The notes under the pieces were generated by a model. That model had not been told where the DNA came from. It saw nothing but the letters and a program-made list of their open reading frames with translations, and did not search any database. Positions 1 to 6,103 of a stretch of DNA of 7,866 nt are shown here, in pieces. Position numbers and translations under genes: made by a program. This stretch comes from an uncultured euryarchaeote (GTDB taxonomy: Archaea > Thermoplasmatota > Poseidoniia > Poseidoniales > Poseidoniaceae): assembly GCA_937897365.1 (NCBI GenBank), contig CALCOP010000129.1, positions 1 to 7,866 on the forward strand, in the 5' to 3' direction. Within the stretch, counting starts at the first letter, position 1; each line of letters starts with the position of its first letter.

Positions 1-620
1 CGCTGGTACTTGCAATCTGGACCTACTCAAGTGCAATACAGCCTTCAATCGATATGACTGCCGGTGAGCGTGAACGTGGGACCCTTGAGGCTCTACTCTG
101 CTTGCCTTGCACAAGGATGGAACTCCTCTTTGGCAAATGGTTAGCAGTAGCAACGATTACAGGAGTGGGTGTTTTGCTACAGATATTCGGATTACTCTTT
201 GCCATTGGATACCTTGCATCTTCAAGCTTTATCGGAGTACCACAACTTTCAGTAATTTCAATTGCCCTCATCGTCTTGTCAATCATGTTGTTTGCAATAA
301 TGGTTGTTGCATTTGAACTCGCTTTGGCAATGCGTTCACACAGCGTGAAAGAGGCAGGCTCCATTCTTGCTCCTGCTCTGATGCTCATCCTCTTCCCCGC
401 ACTGTTCACACAAGTCATCAACCTGGATGGAATCGAAGGTTTCTGGTTTGCCATTCCGGTCGTCAATATTTTGTTGGCATTGCGAGAACTCCTCATGAAC
501 CGAGTTATTACGGAACATGTTCTCATTTGGGCATTCTCATCAGTCATTTATGCAAGCCTTGCTGCTTACTATGCGTCAAAGCAATTCAGCCGTGAAGACA
601 TTGTGACCTCGTTGTCTTAA
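1..620 (+). CDS. ABC-2 type transporter permease, C-terminal part (5' end outside window)
   Basis: This is the membrane subunit of an ABC-2 type (NatB-like) transporter, expected to pair with an ATPase encoded upstream of the window. The open frame runs from base 3 to the TAA at 618-620 with no start that suits the family. The first ATG (54) lies inside the conserved cytoplasmic motif (D-M-T-A-G-E-R-E-R-G-T-L-E-A-L-L), which in this family follows a long N-terminal region, so the gene begins upstream. After the motif come G-K-W-L and about five hydrophobic spans: roughly nt 130-215, 240-330, 355-420, 440-495 and 520-580. Substrate cannot be inferred; sodium export, drug export and lipid export all occur in this fold. 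The stop codon shares bases with the stop of the convergent aminotransferase gene. The family assignment is good; the exact subgroup is not. Confidence 0.85.
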   Translation, partial: LVLAIWTYSSAIQPSIDMTAGERERGTLEALLCLPCTRMELLFGKWLAVATITGVGVLLQIFGLLFAIGYLASSSFIGVPQLSVISIALIVLSIMLFAIMVVAFELALAMRSHSVKEAGSILAPALMLILFPALFTQVINLDGIEGFWFAIPVVNILLALRELLMNRVITEHVLIWAFSSVIYASLAAYYASKQFSREDIVTSLS

Positions 621-2125
621 GCATTTGAAAAATGCTGCAAAGCATCCCGAACAACATCAATAATCAAATCGATTTCAGCAGATGTAAGACCGAAGTGTGG
701 GGTAAAACGAAGAGCATTCGTTCCGCCATGAATAACGCCGAGGCCGTGTTTTCTACACCATGTTTCAACAGCATCAAAACCAACAACCGGGTATTTTTTC
801 GACTGTAGTTCTGCACTGAGTAACAAACCAGTACCTTGAACCTGTGTAATAATTCCAGGCATTTCAACAGCAAGAGAATATAATTTTTCAACGAACTCAT
901 CACCGCGTGCGCGTATGTTTTCACGCAATTCGGGTGTTATGAGATCCAATACAGCACATGCGGTTTCCAGTGCACGAGGATTCGTCGTCATTGTATTTCC
1001 ATATATGCCAACGACATAATTTTCGGCAGCACGGTCATTCAATCCTAATACGGAAAGAGGATATTGGCCGGCATTCAATGCTTTCGACCATGTTTCCATA
1101 TCAGGGCATTCTGCATCTTGGAAACCTTCGTAATCGATAACTGAAAGGCAACCTTGGCCGCGAATACCAGCTTGAATCGAGTCAACAAGAAGCATGGAAC
1201 CATGTTCATGAGTCAATCGTCGAGCTGCATCGTAAAATGAACGCTCGACACATGCTCCAGGGTTACCTTCACCTTGCACGGGCTCGATAGCCATCAATTC
1301 AATGAATTGGTTATCAGCTTCTGCCTTGGCAAATGCAGCCTCGAGTGCAGCAACATCATTGGCAGGAACAAGAATAAGATTTTCTCGGTCGCGGAAGGTT
1401 GCAAGGTTTTTATCATAGGCGTCCATACAGGAATGAGACATTTGAGCAGGTCGGTCAGTTCTGCCATGGAAGGCTTTTTCCACTGCCATCAACATGATTT
1501 TTTTTCCTTCGTGGCGACCGCCAGGCCCCGTGTGCTTTCGTGCATTCACATCCGCAATTCTGAGACTTACCGTCACGGATTCAGAACCGCTGTTCATGCA
1601 TATGAATCGGGTAAACGGACAAGAACCGCGTGTGTGGCCAAGTTCACGTTGAAGGCGATTTGCAAGACGCTTGTGACTGTACGAAGGAGTCATTACATTG
1701 GCCATAACCCAGTTGCCCGACATTGCGGAGATGACATCAGTAGGTCCATGCCCACTACCAAGCATACCGTAGCCACCATTGTCATGAAGGACAGCGCCAT
1801 GAGTGGTAATGATCCAAGGACCACGAGCAGCAAGCGCCACATACGGATTAACGGTCGCAGGTGGGTAGAAATTGATGTAGTCGGATTGGAGAATTTTCAC
1901 TAATTCGGATTCAGGCAGAGTCATCATATCAGGACCAAACTCATCAGCAAGCGTCTTTTTGCGTGCGACTGCTTCGGTTATTGCTTGTGAAAGACCCTCG
2001 TCATGTGATAAGAATTGATGTATGACTGAGTCTTTGAGCCCAATGGTGTCGCGGTGAACTGAGGGGTTTCGTAGACTCTCAAGATGGGCAAAGGCTTCAT
2101 CAGCACGACTAGTCATTGTACTCAT
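617..2125 (-). CDS. class-III PLP-dependent aminotransferase (substrate unknown)
   Basis: A 502-residue fold-type I, class-III aminotransferase (ornithine/GABA/lysine-6 aminotransferase superfamily), cytoplasmic. Visible landmarks are G-S-G-H-G-P (~123-128), the N-S-G-S-E cofactor phosphate segment (178-182), A-F-H-G-R-T (218-223), E-P-V-Q-G-E-G-N (281-288), the pyridine-nitrogen aspartate in V-D-S-I-Q-A-G (D315), the Schiff-base lysine in W-S-K-A-L (K348) and the late phosphate-binding G-N-T-M-T-T-N-P (376-383). Two oddities: the usual D-E-V-Q-T-G reads D-S-I-Q-A-G, and about 100 residues precede the catalytic core, longer than typical acetylornithine aminotransferases. Either ATG 2125 or ATG 2116 could be the start; no Shine-Dalgarno sequence stands out. 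It is divergent from the preQ0 operon and shares its promoter region. L-lysine 6-aminotransferase or a related omega-aminotransferase is possible, but substrate specificity cannot be read from these motifs. Confidence 0.88.
   Translation of the reverse strand: MSTMTSRADEAFAHLESLRNPSVHRDTIGLKDSVIHQFLSHDEGLSQAITEAVARKKTLADEFGPDMMTLPESELVKILQSDYINFYPPATVNPYVALAARGPWIITTHGAVLHDNGGYGMLGSGHGPTDVISAMSGNWVMANVMTPSYSHKRLANRLQRELGHTRGSCPFTRFICMNSGSESVTVSLRIADVNARKHTGPGGRHEGKKIMLMAVEKAFHGRTDRPAQMSHSCMDAYDKNLATFRDRENLILVPANDVAALEAAFAKAEADNQFIELMAIEPVQGEGNPGACVERSFYDAARRLTHEHGSMLLVDSIQAGIRGQGCLSVIDYEGFQDAECPDMETWSKALNAGQYPLSVLGLNDRAAENYVVGIYGNTMTTNPRALETACAVLDLITPELRENIRARGDEFVEKLYSLAVEMPGIITQVQGTGLLLSAELQSKKYPVVGFDAVETWCRKHGLGVIHGGTNALRFTPHFGLTSAEIDLIIDVVRDALQHFSNA
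620..636. terminator. possible hairpin at the convergent gene ends
   Basis: AGCATTT-GAA-AAATGCT is a perfect 7-bp stem with a 3-base loop. It starts at the last base of the permease stop codon and lies inside the last codons of the aminotransferase gene. It has no strong T-run after it, and archaeal termination usually depends on T-tracts rather than hairpins, so a terminator role is only a weak suggestion. Confidence 0.25.
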
Positions 2126-2193
2126 GGCACCGAAGGGGTTCTTTGAACATTGGCTTTCATCGAGATGAATACATCCGTTTTTACGGCACCATC

Positions 2194-2213
2194 AGTATTA
2201 CTGCAATAATACT
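2194..2213. promoter_or_regulatory. 20-bp near-perfect palindrome, candidate RHH operator
   Basis: AGTATTACTGCAATAATACT is a palindrome with 9 of 10 base pairs matching (only 2201/2206 break it). The outer arms are AGTATTA (2194-2200) and TAATACT (2207-2213). A further half-site, AATACT (2219-2224), lies 11 bp downstream of the second arm, about one helical turn, and overlaps the BRE/TATA-like element. RHH repressors bind as dimers to short palindromic or tandem half-sites, and the next gene downstream encodes an RHH protein. The operator role is inferred from symmetry and position. Confidence 0.6.
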
Positions 2214-2215
2214 CT

Positions 2216-2230
2216 GCGAATACTTATATG
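2216..2230 (+). promoter_or_regulatory. archaeal BRE/TATA-like promoter of the preQ0 operon
   Basis: GCGAAT (2216-2221) resembles the archaeal BRE, and CTTATATG (2223-2230) a TATA box, oriented towards the plus strand. The TATA centre lies about 26 bases before the ATG at 2252, so transcription could start at or next to the start codon and give a leaderless or nearly leaderless message. A GAGG sequence at 2241-2244 would instead suit a short leader. The upstream palindrome and its third half-site overlap or abut the element, a layout that suits repression. Confidence 0.5.
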
Positions 2231-2251
2231 TGGTTGCCATGAGGCGCGGGT

Positions 2252-2416
2252 ATGCCCAAGATATCGTTGGATATGCCATCCGAACTGGTCGAAGACTTGC
2301 GTAAGCATGTTGGCGATGAGCACAAGTTTGTCAGTTTAGCAGATGCAGTGCGTACTGCATGTAGAAAACTTCTCGACCAATTGGATGAAATCGATGCTCG
2401 GCATGGAAGGAAGTGA
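2252..2416 (+). CDS. small ribbon-helix-helix (CopG/Arc-type) DNA-binding protein, 54 aa
   Basis: A 54-residue protein with the pattern of an archaeal RHH regulator. It has a short polar N-terminal strand M-P-K-I-S-L-D-M-P (1-9), a first helix S-E-L-V-E-D-L-R-K-H-V (10-20), the turn G-D-E-H-K-F-V-S (21-28) and a second helix L-A-D-A-V-R-T-A-C-R-K-L-L-D-Q-L (29-44). The K-F-V-S-x-x-D-A-V-R-x-A segment is typical of the family. RHH proteins dimerise through the N-terminal strand and insert it into the DNA major groove. The start has GAGG at 2241-2244, and the BRE/TATA-like element lies just upstream. The 3' end overlaps the first codons of folE if folE starts at 2403. As first gene of the preQ0 operon, next to a palindrome, it is most simply an autoregulator of the pathway. 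No effector domain is present, so ligand sensing, if any, must come from elsewhere. It falls below common gene-length cut-offs. Confidence 0.85.
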   Translation: MPKISLDMPSELVEDLRKHVGDEHKFVSLADAVRTACRKLLDQLDEIDARHGRK

Positions 2417-2990
2417 TGATGTGGTTACGAAGAATCAAGCGGAAAATGCTGTGAAAACACTTCTCGAGTATCTTGAGGGGGATGCGCAGCGTGAAGGGCT
2501 CAAGAAAACTCCCCAGAGAGTCATAGATTCTTGGGATGAAATTTTTTCAGGCTATAAGGAGGACAGAGAAGAACTTCTGCAATCGACGTTCAATGGTGAA
2601 GGTTATGATGGTATCGTACTCTTGAGAGACATTGAGTTCCACTCTACTTGTGAACACCACTTACAGCCCTTTAGTGGAAGAGCCCATGTCGCTTACATTC
2701 CAATTGATAGAATCGTAGGAATCAGCAAATTGGCTCGAATTGTCGATGCACACGCTCATCGTTTACAGAATCAAGAGCGAATCACCAAAGGTATCGCTGA
2801 CGATCTTGAAACATATCTCAAACCTCTTGGTTCTGCAGTCATCATCGAAGCATCTCATGGTTGTATGCGATGTAGGGGTGTGAAAAAGCAAAACTCTGTG
2901 ATGACAACATCAGCAATGCGCGGTGTGTTTTTCGACAAAGCAGAACCACGTCAAGAGTTAATGCAACTTCTTCAATCACGGCCGCTGTGA
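2403..2990 (+). CDS. folE: GTP cyclohydrolase I (FolE type)
   Basis: GTP cyclohydrolase I converts GTP to 7,8-dihydroneopterin triphosphate, the first step towards preQ0. From ATG 2403 the protein has 195 residues, close to the catalytic size of bacterial FolE. Seen directly: R-E-G-L-K-K-T-P-Q-R-V (30-40), the zinc/catalytic motif S-T-C-E-H-H (C83, H85, H86), P-F-S-G-R-A-H-V-A-Y-I-P (89-100), R-L-Q-N-Q-E-R-I-T (120-128) and S-H-G-C-M-R-C-R-G-V (151-160). C154 is the third zinc ligand expected from the family, and its spacing from C83 matches E. coli C110/C181. A longer frame from 2343 exists, but its first residues overlap the RHH gene and do not look like the family. GTG 2421, with GGAAGG at 2406-2410, is an alternative start. 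The gene is translationally coupled to the RHH gene and 13 nt from queE. Many Euryarchaeota use the unrelated MptA (FolE2-like) enzyme instead. Confidence 0.95.
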   Translation: MEGSDDVVTKNQAENAVKTLLEYLEGDAQREGLKKTPQRVIDSWDEIFSGYKEDREELLQSTFNGEGYDGIVLLRDIEFHSTCEHHLQPFSGRAHVAYIPIDRIVGISKLARIVDAHAHRLQNQERITKGIADDLETYLKPLGSAVIIEASHGCMRCRGVKKQNSVMTTSAMRGVFFDKAEPRQELMQLLQSRPL

Positions 2991-2994
2991 GGTG
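2989..2994 (+). promoter_or_regulatory. Shine-Dalgarno GAGGTG for queE
   Basis: GAGGTG overlaps the folE stop codon and sits 9 bases before ATG 3004 (6 before TTG 3001). It favours this early queE start over ATG 3064, which has no such site. Confidence 0.55.
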
Positions 2995-3003
2995 TTTATT
3001 TTG

Positions 3004-3660
3004 ATGGCTTCGTCATGCGAATTATCTGGTACACACCCAGTGGATTCAGCTTCAGACCTCGCCATGGTCTACAAAATTGTCGAGATTTTCCACTCCGTGC
3101 AAGGCGAAGGGGTGCATGCTGGGATTCCACACATATTCATTCGATTTGGAAAGTGCAATCTCCAATGCCAATGGTGCGATACCGATTTCGAAAAATACGA
3201 AGAAATGGCCGCTGTTGACATATTGGCTGAGGTTTTGAAATATCCTTCAAAGAGGATAATTTTTACTGGTGGGGAGCCTATGCTGAATGATTTATGGCCG
3301 CTTCATCGCTTATTCAAAGCACGTGGATATCAACTCTCATGTGAATCAAATGGTACGATTGTAATACCTGAGGGGCTTCTGGATTGGATTTGCATATCAC
3401 CAAAAGACCAAATGTATCCGAGTGTGAATATTCGCCAGAAAACAGGTGATGAACTCAAATGCGTCTATGTCGGACAAGATCTTTCACTCTATGATGAACT
3501 TCTCGATGGTTTTACTCACCATTTTTTGCAACCTTGTTACATCGATACCGAGTCCGTTGAATGGAATGGGAAAAATTTCGCCTTAACTGAATCCATCGTC
3601 AAGCAATCACCACCTTGGAGACTGAGCCTACAGACACACAAATGGATGGGGATTGACTGA
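3004..3660 (+). CDS. queE: 7-carboxy-7-deazaguanine synthase (radical SAM)
   Basis: QueE rearranges 6-carboxytetrahydropterin to 7-carboxy-7-deazaguanine, using a [4Fe-4S] cluster and S-adenosylmethionine. From ATG 3004 it has 218 residues, near the usual QueE size. The N-terminal signature is K-I-V-E-I-F-H-S-V-Q-G-E-G (24-36). The cluster cysteines follow the radical SAM CX3CX2C spacing in K-C-N-L-Q-C-Q-W-C-D-T (C51, C55, C58). Further motifs are F-T-G-G-E-P (87-92), the S-P-K segment and the C-terminal R-L-S-L-Q-T-H-K-W. About 20 residues precede the conserved start region, so ATG 3064 (M-V-Y-K-I-V-E-I) is the other candidate; the GAGGTG at 2989 supports 3004. A GTG at 2992 also opens the frame, but it lies within the Shine-Dalgarno sequence. 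The stop TGA overlaps the ATG of queC by one base (TGATG), implying coupled translation. Confidence 0.95.
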   Translation: MASSCELSGTHPVDSASDLAMVYKIVEIFHSVQGEGVHAGIPHIFIRFGKCNLQCQWCDTDFEKYEEMAAVDILAEVLKYPSKRIIFTGGEPMLNDLWPLHRLFKARGYQLSCESNGTIVIPEGLLDWICISPKDQMYPSVNIRQKTGDELKCVYVGQDLSLYDELLDGFTHHFLQPCYIDTESVEWNGKNFALTESIVKQSPPWRLSLQTHKWMGID

Positions 3661-4811
3661 TGAAGCGAGCAGTGATGGCACTTTCGGGTGGAATGGACTC
3701 AACTGCACTGTTGATGCGTCTTTTAGCGGACGGGTACCAAGTTGATTGCATCTCTTACCTCTACGGCCAAAAACACAACATTGAGCTCGAACGTGCCCAA
3801 TTGAATATCAAATATCTTGCGACCAAAAACCTCGATGTTGCTCACCACATTGTTGATTTGAGTAGCGCCATGATGCTTTTTGAAAGCTCACTGATCGAAG
3901 GTGGAGAGAATATACCGGAGGGACACTATGAGGCCGAACAAATGAAATCAACGGTCGTACCGAATAGAAATGCCATCTTTGCCTCCATCGTATACGGGTA
4001 TGCTCTCTCTGTGGCCTATCGAGAAAATTGTAATGTTGAGATTGCTCTTGGCGTTCATTCAGGTGACCATGAAATATATCCTGATTGCAGACCTGAGTTT
4101 TATCAGGCTCTCGAACATGCATTTGCAATCGGCAATTGGGAGAGTGAAAATATTTCTTTTGCATTACCATATCTTGATGGTGATAAAGTTACCATCTTGA
4201 AAGACGCACTCAATGCAATAGATACACTCGGACTCAATTTTGACATCATTTTTGCAAATACCAACACATCCTATAATCCAGACAGTGAAGGGCGAAGTTC
4301 GGGGTTGAGTGGCGCTGATATTGAACGCATCCTGGCATTCCACAAACTCGACCTTGTCGATCCCGTCGAGTATCAAACATCATGGGATGAAGTATTGAAC
4401 AATGCGTTGATGGTTGAAAAACAACACAAAGACAAAGAATATCGTCAACGACTCACTGAAGAGCAATATTACGTTACGCGTGAAAGCGGAACAGAACGTG
4501 CTTTTACCGGAATGTATTGGGATGAAAAAAGAAGTGGTAATTATTACTGCATTTGTTGCAATCATCTCCTCTTCACATCCGAGATGAAATTTGATTCCGG
4601 ATGCGGATGGCCTTCCTTCCACACAGAACATCCACGCGCTGGAATCAAACATATTCAAGATAACAGTCACGGAATGCGAAGAATTGAAGTCCAATGTTCC
4701 AAGTGCGATGCACATTTAGGCCACATCTTCAACGATGGACCAAGAGCATTTGGCGGCCAGAGATATTGTATCAATTCAGCATCGATAGATTTCAAGGAGA
4801 GAGAAGAATGA
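3660..4811 (+). CDS. queC: QueC-like 7-cyano-7-deazaguanine synthase fused to methionine-R-sulfoxide reductase B
   Basis: One 383-residue frame holds two enzymes. Residues 1-238 are QueC-like, which turns 7-carboxy-7-deazaguanine into preQ0 using ATP and ammonia. This part shows the PP-loop S-G-G-M-D-S-T (9-15), Y-G-Q-K-H (35-39), V-P-N-R-N-A-I-F (100-107) and Y-P-D-C-R-P-E-F (140-147). In most QueC proteins a Cys4 zinc site follows; here the matching segment reads T-S-Y...G-R-S-S-G-L-S-G-A-D, so the four positions are S204, S214, S217 and D220. A 25-residue linker leads to a complete MsrB domain (263-380), which reduces methionine-R-sulfoxide. It has zinc pairs C297/C300 and C346/C349, G-C-G-W-P-S-F (C315, a possible resolving cysteine), A-H-L-G-H and catalytic C370 in R-Y-C-I-N-S. 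No frameshift or internal stop separates the halves. It overlaps queE and queD by 1 and 4 bases. Both domain calls are firm. QueC activity without the zinc cysteines is inferred from operon context. Confidence 0.93.
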   Translation: MKRAVMALSGGMDSTALLMRLLADGYQVDCISYLYGQKHNIELERAQLNIKYLATKNLDVAHHIVDLSSAMMLFESSLIEGGENIPEGHYEAEQMKSTVVPNRNAIFASIVYGYALSVAYRENCNVEIALGVHSGDHEIYPDCRPEFYQALEHAFAIGNWESENISFALPYLDGDKVTILKDALNAIDTLGLNFDIIFANTNTSYNPDSEGRSSGLSGADIERILAFHKLDLVDPVEYQTSWDEVLNNALMVEKQHKDKEYRQRLTEEQYYVTRESGTERAFTGMYWDEKRSGNYYCICCNHLLFTSEMKFDSGCGWPSFHTEHPRAGIKHIQDNSHGMRRIEVQCSKCDAHLGHIFNDGPRAFGGQRYCINSASIDFKEREE

Positions 4812-5257
4812 CAACTCGTATTCGAAGATATGTAGAAACAGATACTGGCCATCGTGTTCCAAACCACAAGAGCAAATGCCGACACATGCACGGCCATCGT
4901 TACCGTTTTGAAGCAGAAATCGAAGGCGACACGGTCGTTGAATCAGGGGTAAGTGAGGAAGGAATGCTCATGGACTTTTCAGATGTAAGCCAGATTCTCA
5001 TGACACATGTTCATGATATTGTCGATCATGCATTTGTCGTGTATGAGGGTGATGAAAAAGCTCGGAAAGCTTGCGCTGCGATGGGAGAAGGGCACAGAAC
5101 TGTTGTCGTTCCATTTATCCCCACCGCAGAAAACCTCGCAAAGTGGGCCTTTGAGCAAGTAGAACCTCACATTACTACTGCCTATGGCAATCGACTCAAA
5201 CTCGTTGCAATGCATGTTCGAGAAACGCCCAAGAGTGTGGCATCTTGGGTACCATGA
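4808..5257 (+). CDS. queD: 6-carboxy-5,6,7,8-tetrahydropterin synthase
   Basis: QueD converts dihydroneopterin triphosphate to 6-carboxytetrahydropterin, the substrate of QueE. The 149-residue protein starts at ATG 4808, inside the ATGA overlap with the queC-msrB stop, with AGGAGA at 4795-4800 as ribosome-binding site. The frame is open upstream to 4694, but that part overlaps the MsrB-coding end and is not QueD-like. Zinc histidines are H15 (T-G-H-R-V), H28 and H30 (C-R-H-M-H-G-H). C24 sits at the catalytic cysteine position of the C-x3-H-G-H motif. D-H-A-F (73-76) supplies the catalytic histidine H74, F-I-P-T-A-E-N-L-A spans 103-111, and R-E-T (138-140) supplies the pterin-anchoring glutamate E139. 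All expected residues are present. It is the last gene of the preQ0 operon, and its stop codon directly abuts the stop of the convergent methyltransferase gene. Confidence 0.95.
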   Translation: MTTRIRRYVETDTGHRVPNHKSKCRHMHGHRYRFEAEIEGDTVVESGVSEEGMLMDFSDVSQILMTHVHDIVDHAFVVYEGDEKARKACAAMGEGHRTVVVPFIPTAENLAKWAFEQVEPHITTAYGNRLKLVAMHVRETPKSVASWVP

Positions 5258-6103
5258 TTATTCTTCTTCTGTGGGAGTGATTTTACGCCGTCGTTGGCTT
5301 TTCCATTCATTATTACCTTCGACAAATTGTAGCGCAGTTGTTGCATCAAGCAGACCACCAATCAGTCGAGTTGCTTCATCTTCAGTCGGCATTGAACGCA
5401 TTATTGCACGACGAAGGTTGTGGGAAAAACTCTGCTTACGTTCTGCATTACCCGGAAGTGATTGGCCCATCTCATGAATGCCTTGATTCATGATGCCTTT
5501 TAATGTGGGATTGATACTCCTCTCAAGTGGAACAATATTTGGCAAGGCAGGATCTGAGCCTTGATGCGAATGAACTGTAAAACGATGGAGTTCATACACG
5601 CATGCATTTACCGCATGTGAAAGATTTGCAATTGGATAGCCCTCCCAAGTTGGCAGAGTTACGAGGAAATCACAGGTTGCAAGGTCACCTGTTGAAAGGC
5701 CCTTTCCTTCTTCACCAAAAATCAGAGCTACGGATTCGGTAAAACTGTCAAGACGTTCTGCGAATTCCCATGGATACATGAAATGACGAAAAGACGTTTT
5801 TGTACCCACTTCTCGCTTTCCGGATGTTCCGACTGTCAGAGAGCAATCGAAAGTTGCCTCCTCGATTGAAGAGTACACTTGGCACGCATCAAGTATACGA
5901 CCTGCATGTTTTGCTCTGTTACGAGCTTCAATATCATCAGGAGAACAAACCGGGTTAACCAAACGTAGGGACTCAAAACCATAGTTCAACATGCCACGGC
6001 ATATCGCCCCTAAATTGCCTGGGTGAGAGGCTCCAACAAGTACGATGTGGAGCGAATACGTCCGTTTTGGCAATGGCAGACCTTGACGATCACCCAACTT
6101 CAC
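5258..6103 (-). CDS. trmJ: SPOUT-class (TrmH/TrmJ-like) RNA 2'-O-methyltransferase
   Basis: A SpoU/TrmH-type RNA ribose methyltransferase with a C-terminal helical extension, most like TrmJ, which methylates the 2'-OH of nucleotide 32 in tRNA. The three SPOUT motifs are clear: N-L-G-A-I-C-R-G (30-37), I-F-G-E-E-G-K-G-L-S (128-137) and L-P-T-W-E-G-Y-P-I-A-N-L-S-H-A-V (150-165). The last two form the knotted SAM site. The stretch R-R-A-I-M-R-S-M-P-T-E-D-E-A (231-244) resembles the C-terminal part of TrmJ. The start is uncertain. GTG 6103 overlaps the upstream stop (GTGA) but lies only one base after AGGAGG (6105-6110), while TTG 6097 has ideal spacing and would shorten the protein by two residues. 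It is the last gene of the ribosomal-protein operon. The fold is certain; TrmJ and tRNA position 32 are a family-level inference, and another RNA target is possible. Confidence 0.85.
   Translation of the reverse strand: MKLGDRQGLPLPKRTYSLHIVLVGASHPGNLGAICRGMLNYGFESLRLVNPVCSPDDIEARNRAKHAGRILDACQVYSSIEEATFDCSLTVGTSGKREVGTKTSFRHFMYPWEFAERLDSFTESVALIFGEEGKGLSTGDLATCDFLVTLPTWEGYPIANLSHAVNACVYELHRFTVHSHQGSDPALPNIVPLERSINPTLKGIMNQGIHEMGQSLPGNAERKQSFSHNLRRAIMRSMPTEDEATRLIGGLLDATTALQFVEGNNEWKSQRRRKITPTEEE

Noticed and set aside
1274..1903. A 209-codon open frame on the plus strand, antisense to the aminotransferase gene
   Set aside because: It lies wholly inside a gene with clear catalytic motifs, shows no family resemblance, has an unlikely Cys/His/Arg-rich composition and no convincing start signal. 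It is a shadow frame.
2122..2160. A 12-codon minus-strand upstream ORF ending in an ATGA overlap with the aminotransferase start
   Set aside because: It has no ribosome-binding site, and such short frames arise often by chance. A leader-peptide role would need conservation in relatives.
2116..2304. A 62-codon plus-strand open frame over the divergent promoter region
   Set aside because: It overlaps both the aminotransferase start and the RHH gene in a different frame, and covers the palindrome and the TATA-like element. Its product has no recognisable features.
2343..2402. The longer folE reading from ATG 2343
   Set aside because: The extra 20 residues are encoded over the RHH gene in another frame, do not resemble FolE N termini, and the start has no ribosome-binding site.
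3660..4811. QueC-like domain as part of an antiviral system (QatC or type IV CBASS QueC-like proteins)
   Set aside because: The neighbours are folE, queE and queD, the ordinary preQ0 pathway. No nucleotidyltransferase, ATPase or nuclease effector is present.
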